Shown here in pieces: positions 6,888 to 17,242 of a stretch of DNA of 52,060 bases. The notes under the pieces were generated by a model, which made no database searches, had not been told where the DNA came from, and saw only the letters and a program-made list of their open reading frames with translations. The translations under genes and the position numbers were made by a program. Each line of letters opens with the position of its first letter. Position 1 is the stretch's first letter. Origin of the DNA: Vallitalea sp. (GTDB lineage: Bacteria > Bacillota > Clostridia > Lachnospirales > Vallitaleaceae); assembly GCF_025211055.1 (NCBI RefSeq), contig NZ_JAOARO010000046.1, forward strand, positions 1 through 52,060, given 5' to 3'.

Positions 6888-9110
6888 ATGAAACAATGGC
6901 ATAATTTTAAAGAGGGTATATGGAAGCAAGAAATTAATGTAAGAGATTTTATTCAAAAAAATTATAGTCCTTATGAGGGCAATAATAGTTTTTTAGTAGG
7001 ACCTACTAAGAGAACTAATGAACTTAATGAGTATTTTAAGGAATTGAAAAATAAAGAATTAGACAAAGGCGTTCTTGATATTGATACAAGAACAGTATCA
7101 TCCTTGTTGACTTTTGAACCTGGTTATATTGATAAAGATAAAGAAATCATAAAAGGTTTACAAACTAACAAACCATTGAAAAGATCAATCAATCCTTTTG
7201 GCGGAATTCGTATGACTAGAAATGCTTGTCAGGCATATGGATATGAAGTTGACGAAAAAGTCGAGGAAGAATTCAAATATAGAACAACCCATAATGACGG
7301 TGTTTATCGTGTTTACTCAGATGAAATGAAATTAGTAAGAAAGACAGGTGTTATTACAGGGTTACCTGATGCATATGGCAGAGGTAGAATAATAGGAGAC
7401 TATCGTAGAGTTGCTCTCTATGGTATAGATTACCTAATACAGGAGAAACAGTTAGATAAGAAAAAATATAGTAATGAAATAATGTCAGATGAAAATATCA
7501 AGTTGCTTGAAGAACTATATAGACAAATAGATTTTTTGGATAAGCTAAAAGAAATGGCAAAATTATATGGAGATGATATCTCGCTTCCAGCTGAAAATGC
7601 AAGAGAAGCAATACAATGGATATATTATGCATACCTTGGAGCTATAAAAGAACAAAATGGTGCAGCTATGTCTTTGGGACGTGTCAGCACATTTATAGAT
7701 ATTTATATAGAACGAGATATAAGGAATGGACTAATTACAGAAGCTAGAGCACAAGAATTAATTGATGATCTAGTATTAAAATTGCGTATGGCAAGACAAC
7801 TTAGGACTCCTGAATATAATGAACTTTTTGCAGGGGACCCAATGTGGATTACAGAAGCAATCGGTGGTATGGGTGAAGATGGAAGAACATTAGTTACTAA
7901 GAGCTCGTATAGATTCATTAACACCTTATACACTTTAGGTTCAGCACCAGAACCTAATATAACAATTTTATGGGCAAAAGAATTACCAGCTGATTTCAAG
8001 AAATTCTGTGCAAAAGTATCAATTGATACAGATTCTATACAATATGAAAATGATGATTTGATGCGTTCTCTATATGGAGATGACTATGGTATAGCATGTT
8101 GTGTATCAGCTATGAAAATAGGAAAACAAATGCAGTTCTTTGGAGCAAGATGTAATATGCCAAAAGTATTATTGATGGCATTAAATGGAGGTAAAGATGA
8201 AATAAAAGGCATTCAGGTAGGACCAAAACTGAAACCATTAGAAGGAGAAATTCTTGATTATGAAGAAGCAATTGAACGCTTCAAGAAATACCAACAATGG
8301 TTATGTAAGTTGTATGTTAATACTATGAATGTAATACATTATATGCACGATAAATACGCTTATGAAAAGCTTCAAATGGCTCTTCACGATACTGAGGTCG
8401 AACGTACTATGGCTTTTGGTATGGCAGGACTTTCAGTAATGGCAGATTCCTTTAGTGCTATTAAATATGCAAAAGTAATTCCAATACGGAATGAAGATGG
8501 ATTGATTATAGATTTTAACATCATAGGTGACTATCCAAAATACGGTAATGATGATGGCAGAGTGGATAGAATTGCAAGTGATTTAACAACTGGTTTTATT
8601 AATGAATTAAGGAAACATAAGACTTATAGGAACTCGACCCCTTCATTATCTATCCTAACCATAACATCTAATGTTGTCTATGGTAAGAAAACAGGTTCTA
8701 CACCTGATGGTCGAAAGCAGGGACAGCCTTTTGCACCAGGAGCTAATCCTATGCATAATCGTGACCACAAAGGAGCATTAGCATCACTTAACTCAGTGGC
8801 AAAGATTCCTTATGATAGTTGCTTAGACGGGATATCATGTACTTTCTCTATTCAACCTAAGACATTAGGTAAGAGTGAGTATGAACAAGTAAAAAATCTT
8901 GTTGGCATTTTAGATGGTTATTTCTATCAAAATGGGCATCATATTAATGTTAACGTATTAGATAGAGAAAAGTTGATAGATGCTATGGAACATCCAGAAA
9001 AATATCCTACCTTAACTATTAGGGTATCAGGGTATGCAGTTAATTTTAATAGATTAAGTAGAGAACAACAGAAAGAAGTTATTAATAGAACTTTTCATGG
9101 TAAATATTAA
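6888..9110 (+). CDS. pflB: Formate acetyltransferase (pyruvate formate-lyase)
   Basis: This glycyl-radical enzyme splits pyruvate with CoA into acetyl-CoA and formate in the cytoplasm under anaerobic conditions. The paired catalytic cysteines C404-C405 lie in [14 protein letters not shown]. The radical glycine G715 lies in RVSGYAVNF, 25 residues from the C-terminus, as expected for true PFL. The length of 740 residues is normal. The start ATG 6888 has GAAAGGA upstream. The gene is the first of the ZTP-riboswitch transcript and sits about 40 bp before purH. Its likely job here is therefore to supply formate for 10-formyl-tetrahydrofolate and purine synthesis. No activating enzyme gene is seen in the window. 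Confidence 0.97.
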   Translation: MKQWHNFKEGIWKQEINVRDFIQKNYSPYEGNNSFLVGPTKRTNELNEYFKELKNKELDKGVLDIDTRTVSSLLTFEPGYIDKDKEIIKGLQTNKPLKRSINPFGGIRMTRNACQAYGYEVDEKVEEEFKYRTTHNDGVYRVYSDEMKLVRKTGVITGLPDAYGRGRIIGDYRRVALYGIDYLIQEKQLDKKKYSNEIMSDENIKLLEELYRQIDFLDKLKEMAKLYGDDISLPAENAREAIQWIYYAYLGAIKEQNGAAMSLGRVSTFIDIYIERDIRNGLITEARAQELIDDLVLKLRMARQLRTPEYNELFAGDPMWITEAIGGMGEDGRTLVTKSSYRFINTLYTLGSAPEPNITILWAKELPADFKKFCAKVSIDTDSIQYENDDLMRSLYGDDYGIACCVSAMKIGKQMQFFGARCNMPKVLLMALNGGKDEIKGIQVGPKLKPLEGEILDYEEAIERFKKYQQWLCKLYVNTMNVIHYMHDKYAYEKLQMALHDTEVERTMAFGMAGLSVMADSFSAIKYAKVIPIRNEDGLIIDFNIIGDYPKYGNDDGRVDRIASDLTTGFINELRKHKTYRNSTPSLSILTITSNVVYGKKTGSTPDGRKQGQPFAPGANPMHNRDHKGALASLNSVAKIPYDSCLDGISCTFSIQPKTLGKSEYEQVKNLVGILDGYFYQNGHHINVNVLDREKLIDAMEHPEKYPTLTIRVSGYAVNFNRLSREQQKEVINRTFHGKY

Positions 9111-9155
9111 AACTTGTTTTCCACAAAATATAATAATAAAAAGGAGATTAGAAAT

Positions 9156-10709
9156 ATGAAAAGAGCGTTAATCAGTGTTTCAGATAAAGCAGGTATTGTA
9201 GAATTTGCTAAGAAGTTAGTAGAGCTTGGAGTTGAGATTATATCAACTGGTGGAACTGCTAAGAAACTTATTGAGAATGGTGTAAAAGTAATTGGTATTT
9301 CAGATATTACAGGATTTCCAGAGTGCCTAGATGGAAGAGTTAAGACACTTCATCCGAGTATTCATGCTGGATTGCTTGCAATGAGAAGTAACAAAGAACA
9401 TATGAAACAATTAGAAGAATTAAATGTTACTCCTATAGATTTAGTGGTAGTTAATCTTTATCCTTTTAAACAAACTATCTTAAAAGATGGAGTAACTAGA
9501 GAAGAAGCTATTGAAAATATTGATATAGGTGGTCCAACAATGCTTCGTTCAGCAGCTAAGAATTTTCAAGATGTTGCTGTAGTAGTAGACCCAGATGATT
9601 ATGATACAGTATTAAAAGAAGTTGAAGAGAAAGGTGAAGTATCATATGAGACAAAATTTTATTTGTGTTCTAAGGTGTTTGAGCATACATCACACTATGA
9701 CACTTTAATAGCTAATTATATGAGAAAGCAAAGAAATGCTAATGATTTCCCAGAAACAATTAGTATGACATTCGAGAAAGTGCAAGATATGAGATATGGT
9801 GAGAATCCACATCAAAAAGCTGCTTTTTATAGAGAAATAGGTAATACAAAAGGATGTCTTACTAACGCTAAGCAAATACATGGCAAAGCGTTATCCTTTA
9901 ACAATATCAACGATACAAATGGAGCTCTAGAACTATTAAAAGAATATGATGAGCCTACAGTTGTTGCTTGTAAACATGCTAATCCATGTGGAGTAGGTAG
10001 TGCAGACAATATCTGTGATGCATATATAAAAGCCTACAAAGCTGACCCTGTTTCAATATTTGGTGGTATTATTGTAGCCAATAGAGAAATTGATAAAAAT
10101 ACAGCCGAGGAAATTAATAAGATATTTGTTGAGATTGTAGTTGCGCCAAGTTACAGTGAAGAAGCGATTGAAGTACTTACTCAGAAAAAGAATATTAGAG
10201 TACTTACACTAGAGAATATATTACAAAAACAACCTGATACAGCATACGACCTTAAGAAAGTAAGTGGTGGATTACTTATTCAAACAATAGATAATAAATT
10301 ATTACCTAATGATCTTGAAGTTGTAACAAAAGCTAAGCCATCAAAAGAACAAATGGAAGACTTGAAATTCGCTTGGAAAGTTGTTAAGTTTGCAAAATCT
10401 AATGGTATAGCTATAGGAAAAGATAAGATGTCTCTTGGTGTTGGACCTGGACAGGTTAATCGTATATGGGCATGTAAACAGGCTATAAGACACGCTGCAG
10501 AGCATCTTGGAGCAGATTTATTAAAAGGTGCAAGTCTTGCATCAGATGCTTTCTTTCCATTCCCAGACTGTGTTGAAGAAGCGGCAAAAGCGGGAATTAC
10601 TTGTATTATACAACCAGGTGGTTCAATAAGGGATAAGTTATCTATAGAAGCTTGTGATAAATATGGTATTGCTATGGTGTTTACTGGAATGAGACATTTT
10701 AGACATTAA
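9156..10709 (+). CDS. purH: Bifunctional AICAR formyltransferase / IMP cyclohydrolase
   Basis: PurH catalyses the last two steps of IMP synthesis: formyl transfer from 10-formyl-tetrahydrofolate to AICAR, then ring closure. The N-terminal MGS-like cyclohydrolase domain ([20 protein letters not shown], then STGGTAKKL and [17 protein letters not shown]) and the C-terminal formyltransferase domain ([45 protein letters not shown]) are complete, 517 residues in all. I chose ATG 9156 because AAAAAGGAG lies just upstream; the longer frame from 9114 would add 14 residues unlike the family. It shares the ZTP-controlled transcript with pflB and is followed by a strong terminator. Confidence 0.97.
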   Translation: MKRALISVSDKAGIVEFAKKLVELGVEIISTGGTAKKLIENGVKVIGISDITGFPECLDGRVKTLHPSIHAGLLAMRSNKEHMKQLEELNVTPIDLVVVNLYPFKQTILKDGVTREEAIENIDIGGPTMLRSAAKNFQDVAVVVDPDDYDTVLKEVEEKGEVSYETKFYLCSKVFEHTSHYDTLIANYMRKQRNANDFPETISMTFEKVQDMRYGENPHQKAAFYREIGNTKGCLTNAKQIHGKALSFNNINDTNGALELLKEYDEPTVVACKHANPCGVGSADNICDAYIKAYKADPVSIFGGIIVANREIDKNTAEEINKIFVEIVVAPSYSEEAIEVLTQKKNIRVLTLENILQKQPDTAYDLKKVSGGLLIQTIDNKLLPNDLEVVTKAKPSKEQMEDLKFAWKVVKFAKSNGIAIGKDKMSLGVGPGQVNRIWACKQAIRHAAEHLGADLLKGASLASDAFFPFPDCVEEAAKAGITCIIQPGGSIRDKLSIEACDKYGIAMVFTGMRHFRH

Positions 10710-10727
10710 TATTAGATAATTAAACTA

Positions 10728-10766
10728 AAAGCATTTAAGAGGGGGAGTTTTCTTAAATGCTTTTTT
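10728..10766 (+). terminator. Rho-independent terminator of pflB-purH
   Basis: AAAGCATTTAAGA (10728-10740) pairs perfectly with TCTTAAATGCTTT (10751-10763), a 13-bp stem, followed by a T run. Confidence 0.9.
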
Positions 10767-11148
10767 AACATTATAAAGTAGTATATGGTTAGTATAAGTC
10801 AGAAAAAGTGTTTATATTACTAGCCATATTATTTGTACTGGAATTCCTATGAGTGCATCATTTTGAGGTATATGTCCAGAATATATTCTAAAAGGCATAT
10901 CACAGGTTAGATGATAGGGGAGGACATATACGATTTTCTGCATCCATGCTAGAAATGTTTATTGTTACAATAATTGATAATGAAAAAAATATAGTATTCT
11001 ATTGTAAAAAGATAATATGCCAATACAATAGAAAATGATAATTACATTAGATGAAAGATGTTAGCAAAATTAGGAAAAAAGCTTGTAATATAGCGTTAGA
11101 AAGTATATATTATTAGTATTAAGGCAAAATAAGGAAAGGATTAGTGGA
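10767..11148. other. Gene-free stretch with a 10-bp inverted repeat
   Basis: No gene is seen in these 382 bp. GTATATGTCC (10868-10877) and GGACATATAC (10922-10931) form a perfect inverted repeat 44 bp apart, enclosing the palindrome AGAATATATTCT. The arrangement could fold into a small RNA or leader structure for the gene at 11149, but no known riboswitch signature was recognised. The 3' end supplies AAGGAAAGGA as ribosome binding site for that gene. Confidence 0.45.
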
Positions 11149-11643
11149 ATGTTTCAGATTGATGATTTTTCATTTAATACAAAAAAGGAATTTTACGATA
11201 ATATAATTTGTAACGCAAAAGGACTTATGTATGAAGAAAGAGACAAAATTGCAAATTTGGCTAATATATCTGCATTATTATTTTATACAATGGAGAAAAT
11301 AAATTGGGTAGGATTTTATTTGTATAAAAATGATGAACTAGTTCTTGGGCCTTTTCAAGGAAAAACTGCTTGTATAAGAATAAAAATTGGAAAAGGTGTT
11401 TGTGGTACTGCTGGGAAATTGAGAGAGACTCAAATAGTACCTGATGTACACGAATTCGAGGGACATATTCCTTGTGACGGCGACACTAATTCAGAGATAG
11501 TAATTCCAATAGTAGTAGATAATAAGCTTATAGGTGTTCTGGATATTGATAGTCCTATTACTAATAGATTTGATGTTACTGATAGTGAATACTTAAATAA
11601 GTTGGCTTCACTTATTACTGATAGTTGTGATTGGAATGAATAA
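11149..11643 (+). CDS. msrC: Free methionine-(R)-sulfoxide reductase (GAF domain)
   Basis: This GAF-fold enzyme of 164 residues reduces free methionine-R-sulfoxide. The three conserved cysteines are present: C75 in GKTACIRIKIGKGVCGT, C85 in the same block, and C109 in FEGHIPCDGDTNSEIVIPI. The family hallmark GVLDIDSP is at 129-136. Length and order match the YebR/YtsP family throughout. The start ATG 11149 follows AAGGAAAGGATTAGTGGA. It stands alone between the pflB-purH terminator and the peptidase gene 43 bp downstream, with which it may be cotranscribed. It offers protection from oxidation in an anaerobe. Confidence 0.93.
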   Translation: MFQIDDFSFNTKKEFYDNIICNAKGLMYEERDKIANLANISALLFYTMEKINWVGFYLYKNDELVLGPFQGKTACIRIKIGKGVCGTAGKLRETQIVPDVHEFEGHIPCDGDTNSEIVIPIVVDNKLIGVLDIDSPITNRFDVTDSEYLNKLASLITDSCDWNE

Positions 11644-11686
11644 TAAATAAGTTGCAATAATTTTTTTGATAAGGAGATGTTACTAA

Positions 11687-14614
11687 GTGGTTTTTGAAGT
11701 AGGTAAGTTATACCATGGTTTCAAATTAATTGATGAACAAAATATAAGAGAAATAGGTTCTGTTGGAAGATTGTTTCATCATGAGAAAAGTGGTGCAAGA
11801 CTTGTATCCATAAATAATGATGACAACAATAAAGTATTTTCTGTGAATTTTAGAACTCCACCTGTTGATGATACAGGATTACCTCATATACTAGAACATT
11901 CAGTTCTATGTGGATCAAGGAAATTCCCTTTGAAGGATCCTTTTGTTGAATTGGTTAAAGGTTCTTTGAACACATTTCTTAATGCTATGACATTTTCAGA
12001 TAAGACTATGTATCCTGTAGCAAGCCTTAATGACAAAGATTTCCTTAATCTTGTGGATGTCTATATGGATGCAGTTTTTTATCCTAATATCTATGATAGA
12101 ACTGAGATTCTAAGACAAGAGGGCTGGCATTATGATTTAGCTAATGTGGAAGAGGATATCACTATAAAAGGTGTAGTCTACAATGAGATGAAGGGAGCTT
12201 TTTCTTCTCCAGAACAAGTGTTGTTCAGAAAGATTCAGCAATCCCTATTACCAGATACTCCATATTCTTATGAATCTGGTGGAGACCCAGATTATATACC
12301 AGAGCTTACTAATGAACAATTCTTGGATTTTCACAAGAAATATTATCATCCATCTAATAGTTATCTATATTTATATGGAGATAGTGATGTTGATAAGATG
12401 TTAGAATGGTTAGATGACAATTATTTGAAAGAGTTTGATAGTATAGACATAGATTCTAGTATCAATTTGCAAAAACCTTTCAGTGAGTTTATTGAGAAGG
12501 TTGAATACTATCCAATTTCTTCTAATGAGAGTGAAGAAGGTAAGACTTATCTTAGTTATAATGTTGTTGTCGGTAATGCAACTAACAAAATAGATTATAG
12601 GTCATTCGAGATACTTGAATATGTACTCCTAGAAGCACCAGGAGCACCACTTAAGAAAGCGTTGATTGATGCTTCCATAGGAAAAGATGTATTTGGTTCA
12701 TATGACAATACTTTGTTACAGCCAACATTAAGTATAGTTGCTAAGAATTCAGATACAAGTAAAAAAGAAGAGTTCATTTCAATTATAAGAAATACCTTAC
12801 AGGAAATAGTTGAAAAAGGTATTGATAAAAGAACAATAGAAGCAGCAATAAATTATTTTGAATTCAAAGTAAGAGAAGCTGATTATGGAAGATATCCAAA
12901 AGGGATTATCTATGCTATGATGTGTATGGACAGCTGGTTATACGATAATGATCCTTTTATGCATTTATCATATGATGAAACTTTTGAAGCATTAAAAGAA
13001 GGAGTTAAGACTGATTTCTACGAAAAATTGATTAAAGAAAATCTGTTGAACAATACTCACGGAAGTCTACTTATAGTAGAACCTAAAAAAGGTATATTAG
13101 CTAAACGAGAAAAAGAGTTAGAAGATAAACTTAAGGCTTATAAAGATTCGTTATCAAATGATGAACTTAATAAGTTAGTAAAAGATACTATTCATCTTGA
13201 AGAATATCAGAGTGAACCAGAAGCCAAGGAAACACTATTAAAGATACCTTTATTAAGCTTGGATGATATTAGTAAAGAACCTGAACATCTTTTGTTAGAA
13301 GAAGGGGAAATAGAAAATATCAAGGTATTATTGCATCCTGCATTCACTAATAATATAGCTTATATCAAATTGTTGTTTGATACTAAAAAGATACCAGAGG
13401 ATCTTATTCCTTATATAGGTCTGATAACAAAAGTATTAGCAAATATGGATACAGAAAATTATAGTTACGGTGAATTATCTAATGTCATTAATATAAATAC
13501 TGGTGGTATTTCTTTCAATATTAATATATATGGACAGAATAATGAACCAGATGTATTCTTACCAAAATTTGAAGTGTACGGAAAATGCTTTTATGAAAAG
13601 ATTCCACAGTTATTTGAGTTATTTGGTGAAATCATGTTTAATACTGATCTCTCGGATAAAAACAGATTATTACAAGTAATATCAGAAGCGAAATCACGAA
13701 TACAAATGATGTTAACAAGTAGTGGACACATAGCTGCTGCTACAAGAGCTGAAAGTTATTTTGCTAATACTGCATTATACAAAGAATTAACAAGTGGAAT
13801 ATCATTCTATCGTTTCTTGGATAAACTAGAAAGTGACTTTGAACAAATGTCAGAGGAAATAATAAGTAACATAAAAAAAACTATCAATTATATGTTTAAA
13901 CCAGAGAATTTAGTTATAAGCATGACTTCAGAGAAAGATGCTTATGGATTATTTAATGGGGAGGCTAAACATTTTATCGATAAATTGGATGATTCATTAT
14001 TGGAGTTGAATGATGTGAAATTCGACTTAAATAAGACAAATGAAGGATTATTGACATCAGACAAAATCCAATATGTAGCAAAAGCAGGAAATTTCATTAA
14101 AAAAGGATATCGTTATACTGGAACTCTTAAGGTTTTACAAACTATAACTAGTTTAGATTATTTATGGAATAATGTAAGAGTTAAAGGTGGAGCTTATGGA
14201 TGTATGAATGCATTTTCAAGAAATGGTAATGTATATTTCACATCATACAGAGATCCTAATCTTAAAAAGACTCTAGATACTTATGATAAGATAGATGGAT
14301 TTATCTCTACGTTTGATACAGATGATAGAGAAATGACTAAGTACATTATTGGTACAATTAGTAACCTTGATAGACCATTGACACCAGCTTTAAAAGGAGA
14401 TAGAGCTATTGGTTCATATATTAGTAATGTCTCTTATGAAGATATATTAAATGAAAGAAAAGAAGTTCTAAGTACTACCAAAGAAGATATTAGAGAGACA
14501 GCTGATTTAGTCAAATCAGTATTGAAACAAGATAATATCTGTGTAGTGGGTAATGAGAATAAGTTAGAGAAAAACAAAGAAATATTTAATGAATTAGTTC
14601 ATTTATTCAATTAA
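11687..14614 (+). CDS. M16C-family zinc metallopeptidase (insulinase / presequence protease-like)
   Basis: The protein has 975 residues, the size of PreP/CYM1-type M16C peptidases, which degrade short peptides inside a closed chamber. The inverted zinc motif HILEH is at 67-71, in GLPHILEHSVLCGSRKFPLK. The downstream glutamate needed for zinc lies in VYNEMKGAFSSPEQ. The C-terminal half carries the matching inactive domain with RVKGGAYGCMNAFSRNGN, where the conserved glycine-rich loop and arginine help bind substrate. No signal peptide is seen, so it is probably cytoplasmic. The start is GTG 11687 with AAGGAG at normal distance. Confidence 0.93.
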   Translation: MVFEVGKLYHGFKLIDEQNIREIGSVGRLFHHEKSGARLVSINNDDNNKVFSVNFRTPPVDDTGLPHILEHSVLCGSRKFPLKDPFVELVKGSLNTFLNAMTFSDKTMYPVASLNDKDFLNLVDVYMDAVFYPNIYDRTEILRQEGWHYDLANVEEDITIKGVVYNEMKGAFSSPEQVLFRKIQQSLLPDTPYSYESGGDPDYIPELTNEQFLDFHKKYYHPSNSYLYLYGDSDVDKMLEWLDDNYLKEFDSIDIDSSINLQKPFSEFIEKVEYYPISSNESEEGKTYLSYNVVVGNATNKIDYRSFEILEYVLLEAPGAPLKKALIDASIGKDVFGSYDNTLLQPTLSIVAKNSDTSKKEEFISIIRNTLQEIVEKGIDKRTIEAAINYFEFKVREADYGRYPKGIIYAMMCMDSWLYDNDPFMHLSYDETFEALKEGVKTDFYEKLIKENLLNNTHGSLLIVEPKKGILAKREKELEDKLKAYKDSLSNDELNKLVKDTIHLEEYQSEPEAKETLLKIPLLSLDDISKEPEHLLLEEGEIENIKVLLHPAFTNNIAYIKLLFDTKKIPEDLIPYIGLITKVLANMDTENYSYGELSNVININTGGISFNINIYGQNNEPDVFLPKFEVYGKCFYEKIPQLFELFGEIMFNTDLSDKNRLLQVISEAKSRIQMMLTSSGHIAAATRAESYFANTALYKELTSGISFYRFLDKLESDFEQMSEEIISNIKKTINYMFKPENLVISMTSEKDAYGLFNGEAKHFIDKLDDSLLELNDVKFDLNKTNEGLLTSDKIQYVAKAGNFIKKGYRYTGTLKVLQTITSLDYLWNNVRVKGGAYGCMNAFSRNGNVYFTSYRDPNLKKTLDTYDKIDGFISTFDTDDREMTKYIIGTISNLDRPLTPALKGDRAIGSYISNVSYEDILNERKEVLSTTKEDIRETADLVKSVLKQDNICVVGNENKLEKNKEIFNELVHLFN

Positions 14615-14633
14615 TTAAAAATTATATTATACT

Positions 14634-14669
14634 AATGCTGACGGTCACTTGTTGACCGTTAAGCATTTT
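14634..14669 (+). terminator. Hairpin between the peptidase gene and era
   Basis: AATGCT-ACGGTCA pairs with TGACCGT-AGCATT around a 5-nt loop with small bulges. The T run is short (TTTTA), so readthrough into era is plausible. It ends only 6 bp before the era ribosome binding site. Confidence 0.55.
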
Positions 14670-14687
14670 ACTAACAGGAGGAAGATT

Positions 14688-15593
14688 TTGAATAATTTTA
14701 AATCAGGATTTGTTACAATTATAGGTAGACCTAATGTAGGAAAATCTACATTGATGAATCAAATAATAGGGCAAAAAATTGCTATTATGTCCGACAAACC
14801 TCAGACAACAAGAAATAAGATTCGGACATTTATTACAACTGAGGAAGGTCAAATCATTTTTATAGATACACCAGGTATTCATAAACCAAAGCATAAATTA
14901 GGTGAATTCATGAATAAGACAGCCCTTGATACTTTTAGAGAAGTTGACGTTGTCTTATGGCTGGTAGAACCTGATATGAAAGTTGGTAAAGGTGATGAAT
15001 ATATTATTGAGCAGCTGCAAAGAGTCAAAACACCAGTTATCCTAGTAATCAATAAAATAGATAAAATATCAAAAGATGAGATTTTACAAGTAATAGCTGC
15101 TTATAAGGATGCTTATGATTTTGCTGAAATCATTCCTATTTCCGCATTGAAAGGTGAAAACACTGAAGATATCACCAAAATATTGTTTCAATATCTAGAA
15201 GAAGGTCCTCAATTTTTTGATGGTGATATGATAACTGACCAACCAGAGCGTCAGATTGTTGCTGAGTTAATCAGAGAAAAAGCACTTCATCTATTACAAC
15301 AGGAAATACCTCACGGAATAGCTGTTGTTATTGATAGGATGAAAGATAGGTCTAATAAAGACATTGTGGATATTGATGCGACAATTATATGTGAAAGAGA
15401 TTCTCATAAAGGCATTATAATTGGTAAACAAGGTACAATGCTTAAGAAAATAGGAACTAGGGCAAGAATAGACATAGAAAATCTTCTAGGTTCAAAAGTT
15501 AACTTGAAAATATGGGTAAAAATTAAGAAAAATTGGAGAGATAGTGATTTCTTACTCAAAAATTATGGATTTAATAAAAAGGATATGGATTAA
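14688..15593 (+). CDS. era: GTPase Era
   Basis: Era is an essential GTPase that binds the 3' end of 16S rRNA during assembly of the 30S subunit. All GTPase motifs are visible: G1 [10 protein letters not shown]3 [10 protein letters not shown] and G4 NKID, followed by SALKG. The C-terminal KH domain contains [19 protein letters not shown], and the protein ends with the usual [15 protein letters not shown] chose the TTG start at 14688 because AGGAGG lies 6 bp upstream and the protein then begins [18 protein letters not shown] like other Era proteins (301 residues). In many Firmicutes recO follows immediately; here it is 10 kb away. Confidence 0.97.
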   Translation: MNNFKSGFVTIIGRPNVGKSTLMNQIIGQKIAIMSDKPQTTRNKIRTFITTEEGQIIFIDTPGIHKPKHKLGEFMNKTALDTFREVDVVLWLVEPDMKVGKGDEYIIEQLQRVKTPVILVINKIDKISKDEILQVIAAYKDAYDFAEIIPISALKGENTEDITKILFQYLEEGPQFFDGDMITDQPERQIVAELIREKALHLLQQEIPHGIAVVIDRMKDRSNKDIVDIDATIICERDSHKGIIIGKQGTMLKKIGTRARIDIENLLGSKVNLKIWVKIKKNWRDSDFLLKNYGFNKKDMD

Positions 15594-15806
15594 AACTTTT
15601 GGATTATAAAAAAATACATTAAGTAGGACTAAAGCACTAGAAAGATAGGAAGAAAAATCCCAGTTTTTATGGGATGTTGAATGATAGACGAATTTTGTCA
15701 AGGGTAAAAAATCAGTTTGTTCATGGGAATATTTGAGCAGTATATAAAATTCTTAACAGGTAAACCTATAGGTATAATAAAATATATTTTTAGGGGGTAA
15801 TAAAAA

Positions 15807-15964
15807 TGTTTAAGAATATATTATGGAATTTGTTTGAAAATACTGGAAGAATTGATGTTTATTTAATCTATAAACAATATGAACCTAGTGGTAGTACTTA
15901 TTCATCTAAAGAAATAAACAGAACATATGAAAACAAGAAATGTGCTAATAGTGATATAGTGTAA
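15807..15964 (+). pseudogene. yqzL: YqzL-like small protein, frameshifted
   Basis: After a good ribosome binding site (TAGGGGGT), ATG 15807 encodes MFKNILWNLFE. One base into the next codon the frame must shift to continue TGRIDVYLIYKQYEPSG and on to TAA 15962-15964. Together these match the plan of YqzL proteins (WxxF, TGxIxxYLxYK), a family of roughly 50 residues found between era and recO. As written, the first frame ends at a TAA near 15866 after 19 codons. One missing A in the run at 15838-15840 would explain everything, so this is either a real indel or a sequencing error. Its place right after era supports the identity. Confidence 0.7.
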
Positions 15965-16122
15965 TGATATACTTAATATATTACTAATCATAAAGAGCTG
16001 TTATTATGATGTTTTTTCTATAATAACTATAGAAAAATATATCTGATAATAGTTTTTTTTCTTTATTCTTGGTAAATGTACTAAATTATAAGTAAACTAA
16101 ATTAAATTTTAAAAGAAAAAAG

Positions 16123-16151
16123 TTGCACACGTGTACATAATGTGATAAAAT
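16123..16151 (+). promoter_or_regulatory. kdgR promoter with overlapping LacI-type operator
   Basis: TTGCAC (16123-16128) and TAAAAT (16146-16151) are 17 bp apart. The near-palindrome TGCACACGTGTACA (16124-16137) overlaps the -35 box, so the regulator probably represses its own gene. The same 14 bases recur at 17210-17223. Confidence 0.82.
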
Positions 16152-16172
16152 GTTTTTGAAAGGAAGATTGTA

Positions 16173-17180
16173 ATGAGTATTACTATTAAAGATATAGCTA
16201 AGTTAGCAGGTGTTTCTCATGCTACAGTTTCAAGAGCTCTTAATAATAGTCCATTGATAAGTGATAAGACTAAGGCCAGAATCAAGAAAATTGCTAAAGA
16301 CAATAATTATATTCCTAATTATAGCGCAAAAAGTCTTAAACTTGATAAGTCATATAATATTGGAGTATTTCTATCAGCCCTTGAAGGTACAAGTCCATCT
16401 TTCTTCTATAGTTCAATAAAAGGTGTAAATAGATTAATGAAGGAAAGAAATTATAACTTAGTTGTAAAAGCAATAGACGATCTAGGTGAAGATTATAGTA
16501 TTGTAAATAGTAAGCATTACGATGGAATTTTAGTTGTTAGTCAAAAAAAACAAGATGATGAATTTATAAAATACATAGGTGCATTAAATATACCTGTAGT
16601 AGTTCTTAATAGAAAAATAAACATAGAAGGAACAACATGTGTTTATTCTGAAGATAGAGATGGTGCATACCAAGCAGTAAAATACTTAACGAATCTAGGT
16701 CATAAAAGGATTGGTTTAATCAAAGGTAAAGAAGGATTCTTGAATAGTAGTGAAAGATTAGAGGGATACAAATTAGCTATGAATGAAGCGTCCCTTATAG
16801 TTAATAAGAAATTGATAGCAAGTGGTAAGTTTGACGTAATCAGTGGTTACAAAGGAATGAATAAGATATTGGATAATAACACTAAATTACCTACAGCTAT
16901 GTTTTGTTCCAATGATGAAATGGCATTTGGTGCTATAAAAGCAATAATAGAAAAAGGACTAAGAGTACCAGAAGATATATCTGTTGTGGGATTTGATGAT
17001 ATTGAGATGTGTAAGTATATTACACCTGAACTTACAACAGTAAGAAGAGAAATATCAAAAATTGCATATAGCGGTACAGAAATTTTATTTAATATGCTTG
17101 ATAATAATAATAAAGAGTTCTACCATACAAAAGTTGACTGTAAATTAAAAATAAGACAGTCAGTACATCAATTAAATTAA
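16173..17180 (+). CDS. kdgR: LacI-family transcriptional regulator of the uronate operon
   Basis: The protein has 335 residues. The LacI helix-turn-helix and hinge lie at the N-terminus (IKDIAKLAGVSHATVSRALN, residues 4-23), followed by a periplasmic-binding-protein-like sensor domain with CSNDEMAFGAIKAI and VVGFDDIEM. The start ATG 16173 follows GAAAGGAAG. It is transcribed in the same direction as uxaC-eda-kdgK, which begins 62 bp after its stop. Identical operators lie before it and before uxaC, so I infer a repressor released by an intermediate such as KDG or its phosphate. The name kdgR rests on context, not on sequence identity. Confidence 0.85.
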   Translation: MSITIKDIAKLAGVSHATVSRALNNSPLISDKTKARIKKIAKDNNYIPNYSAKSLKLDKSYNIGVFLSALEGTSPSFFYSSIKGVNRLMKERNYNLVVKAIDDLGEDYSIVNSKHYDGILVVSQKKQDDEFIKYIGALNIPVVVLNRKINIEGTTCVYSEDRDGAYQAVKYLTNLGHKRIGLIKGKEGFLNSSERLEGYKLAMNEASLIVNKKLIASGKFDVISGYKGMNKILDNNTKLPTAMFCSNDEMAFGAIKAIIEKGLRVPEDISVVGFDDIEMCKYITPELTTVRREISKIAYSGTEILFNMLDNNNKEFYHTKVDCKLKIRQSVHQLN

Positions 17181-17201
17181 TAAAATGAGGCATAGTATTT
17201 T

Positions 17202-17223
17202 TATAATATTGCACACGTGTACA
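17202..17223 (+). promoter_or_regulatory. Second operator, at the uxaC promoter
   Basis: TATAAT (17202-17207) is followed at once by TGCACACGTGTACA (17210-17223), placing the operator over the likely transcription start. The -35 box is weak. AGGAGG of uxaC follows within 10 bp. Confidence 0.75.
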
Positions 17224-17242
17224 TTGTGTAGGAGGTGATGTC

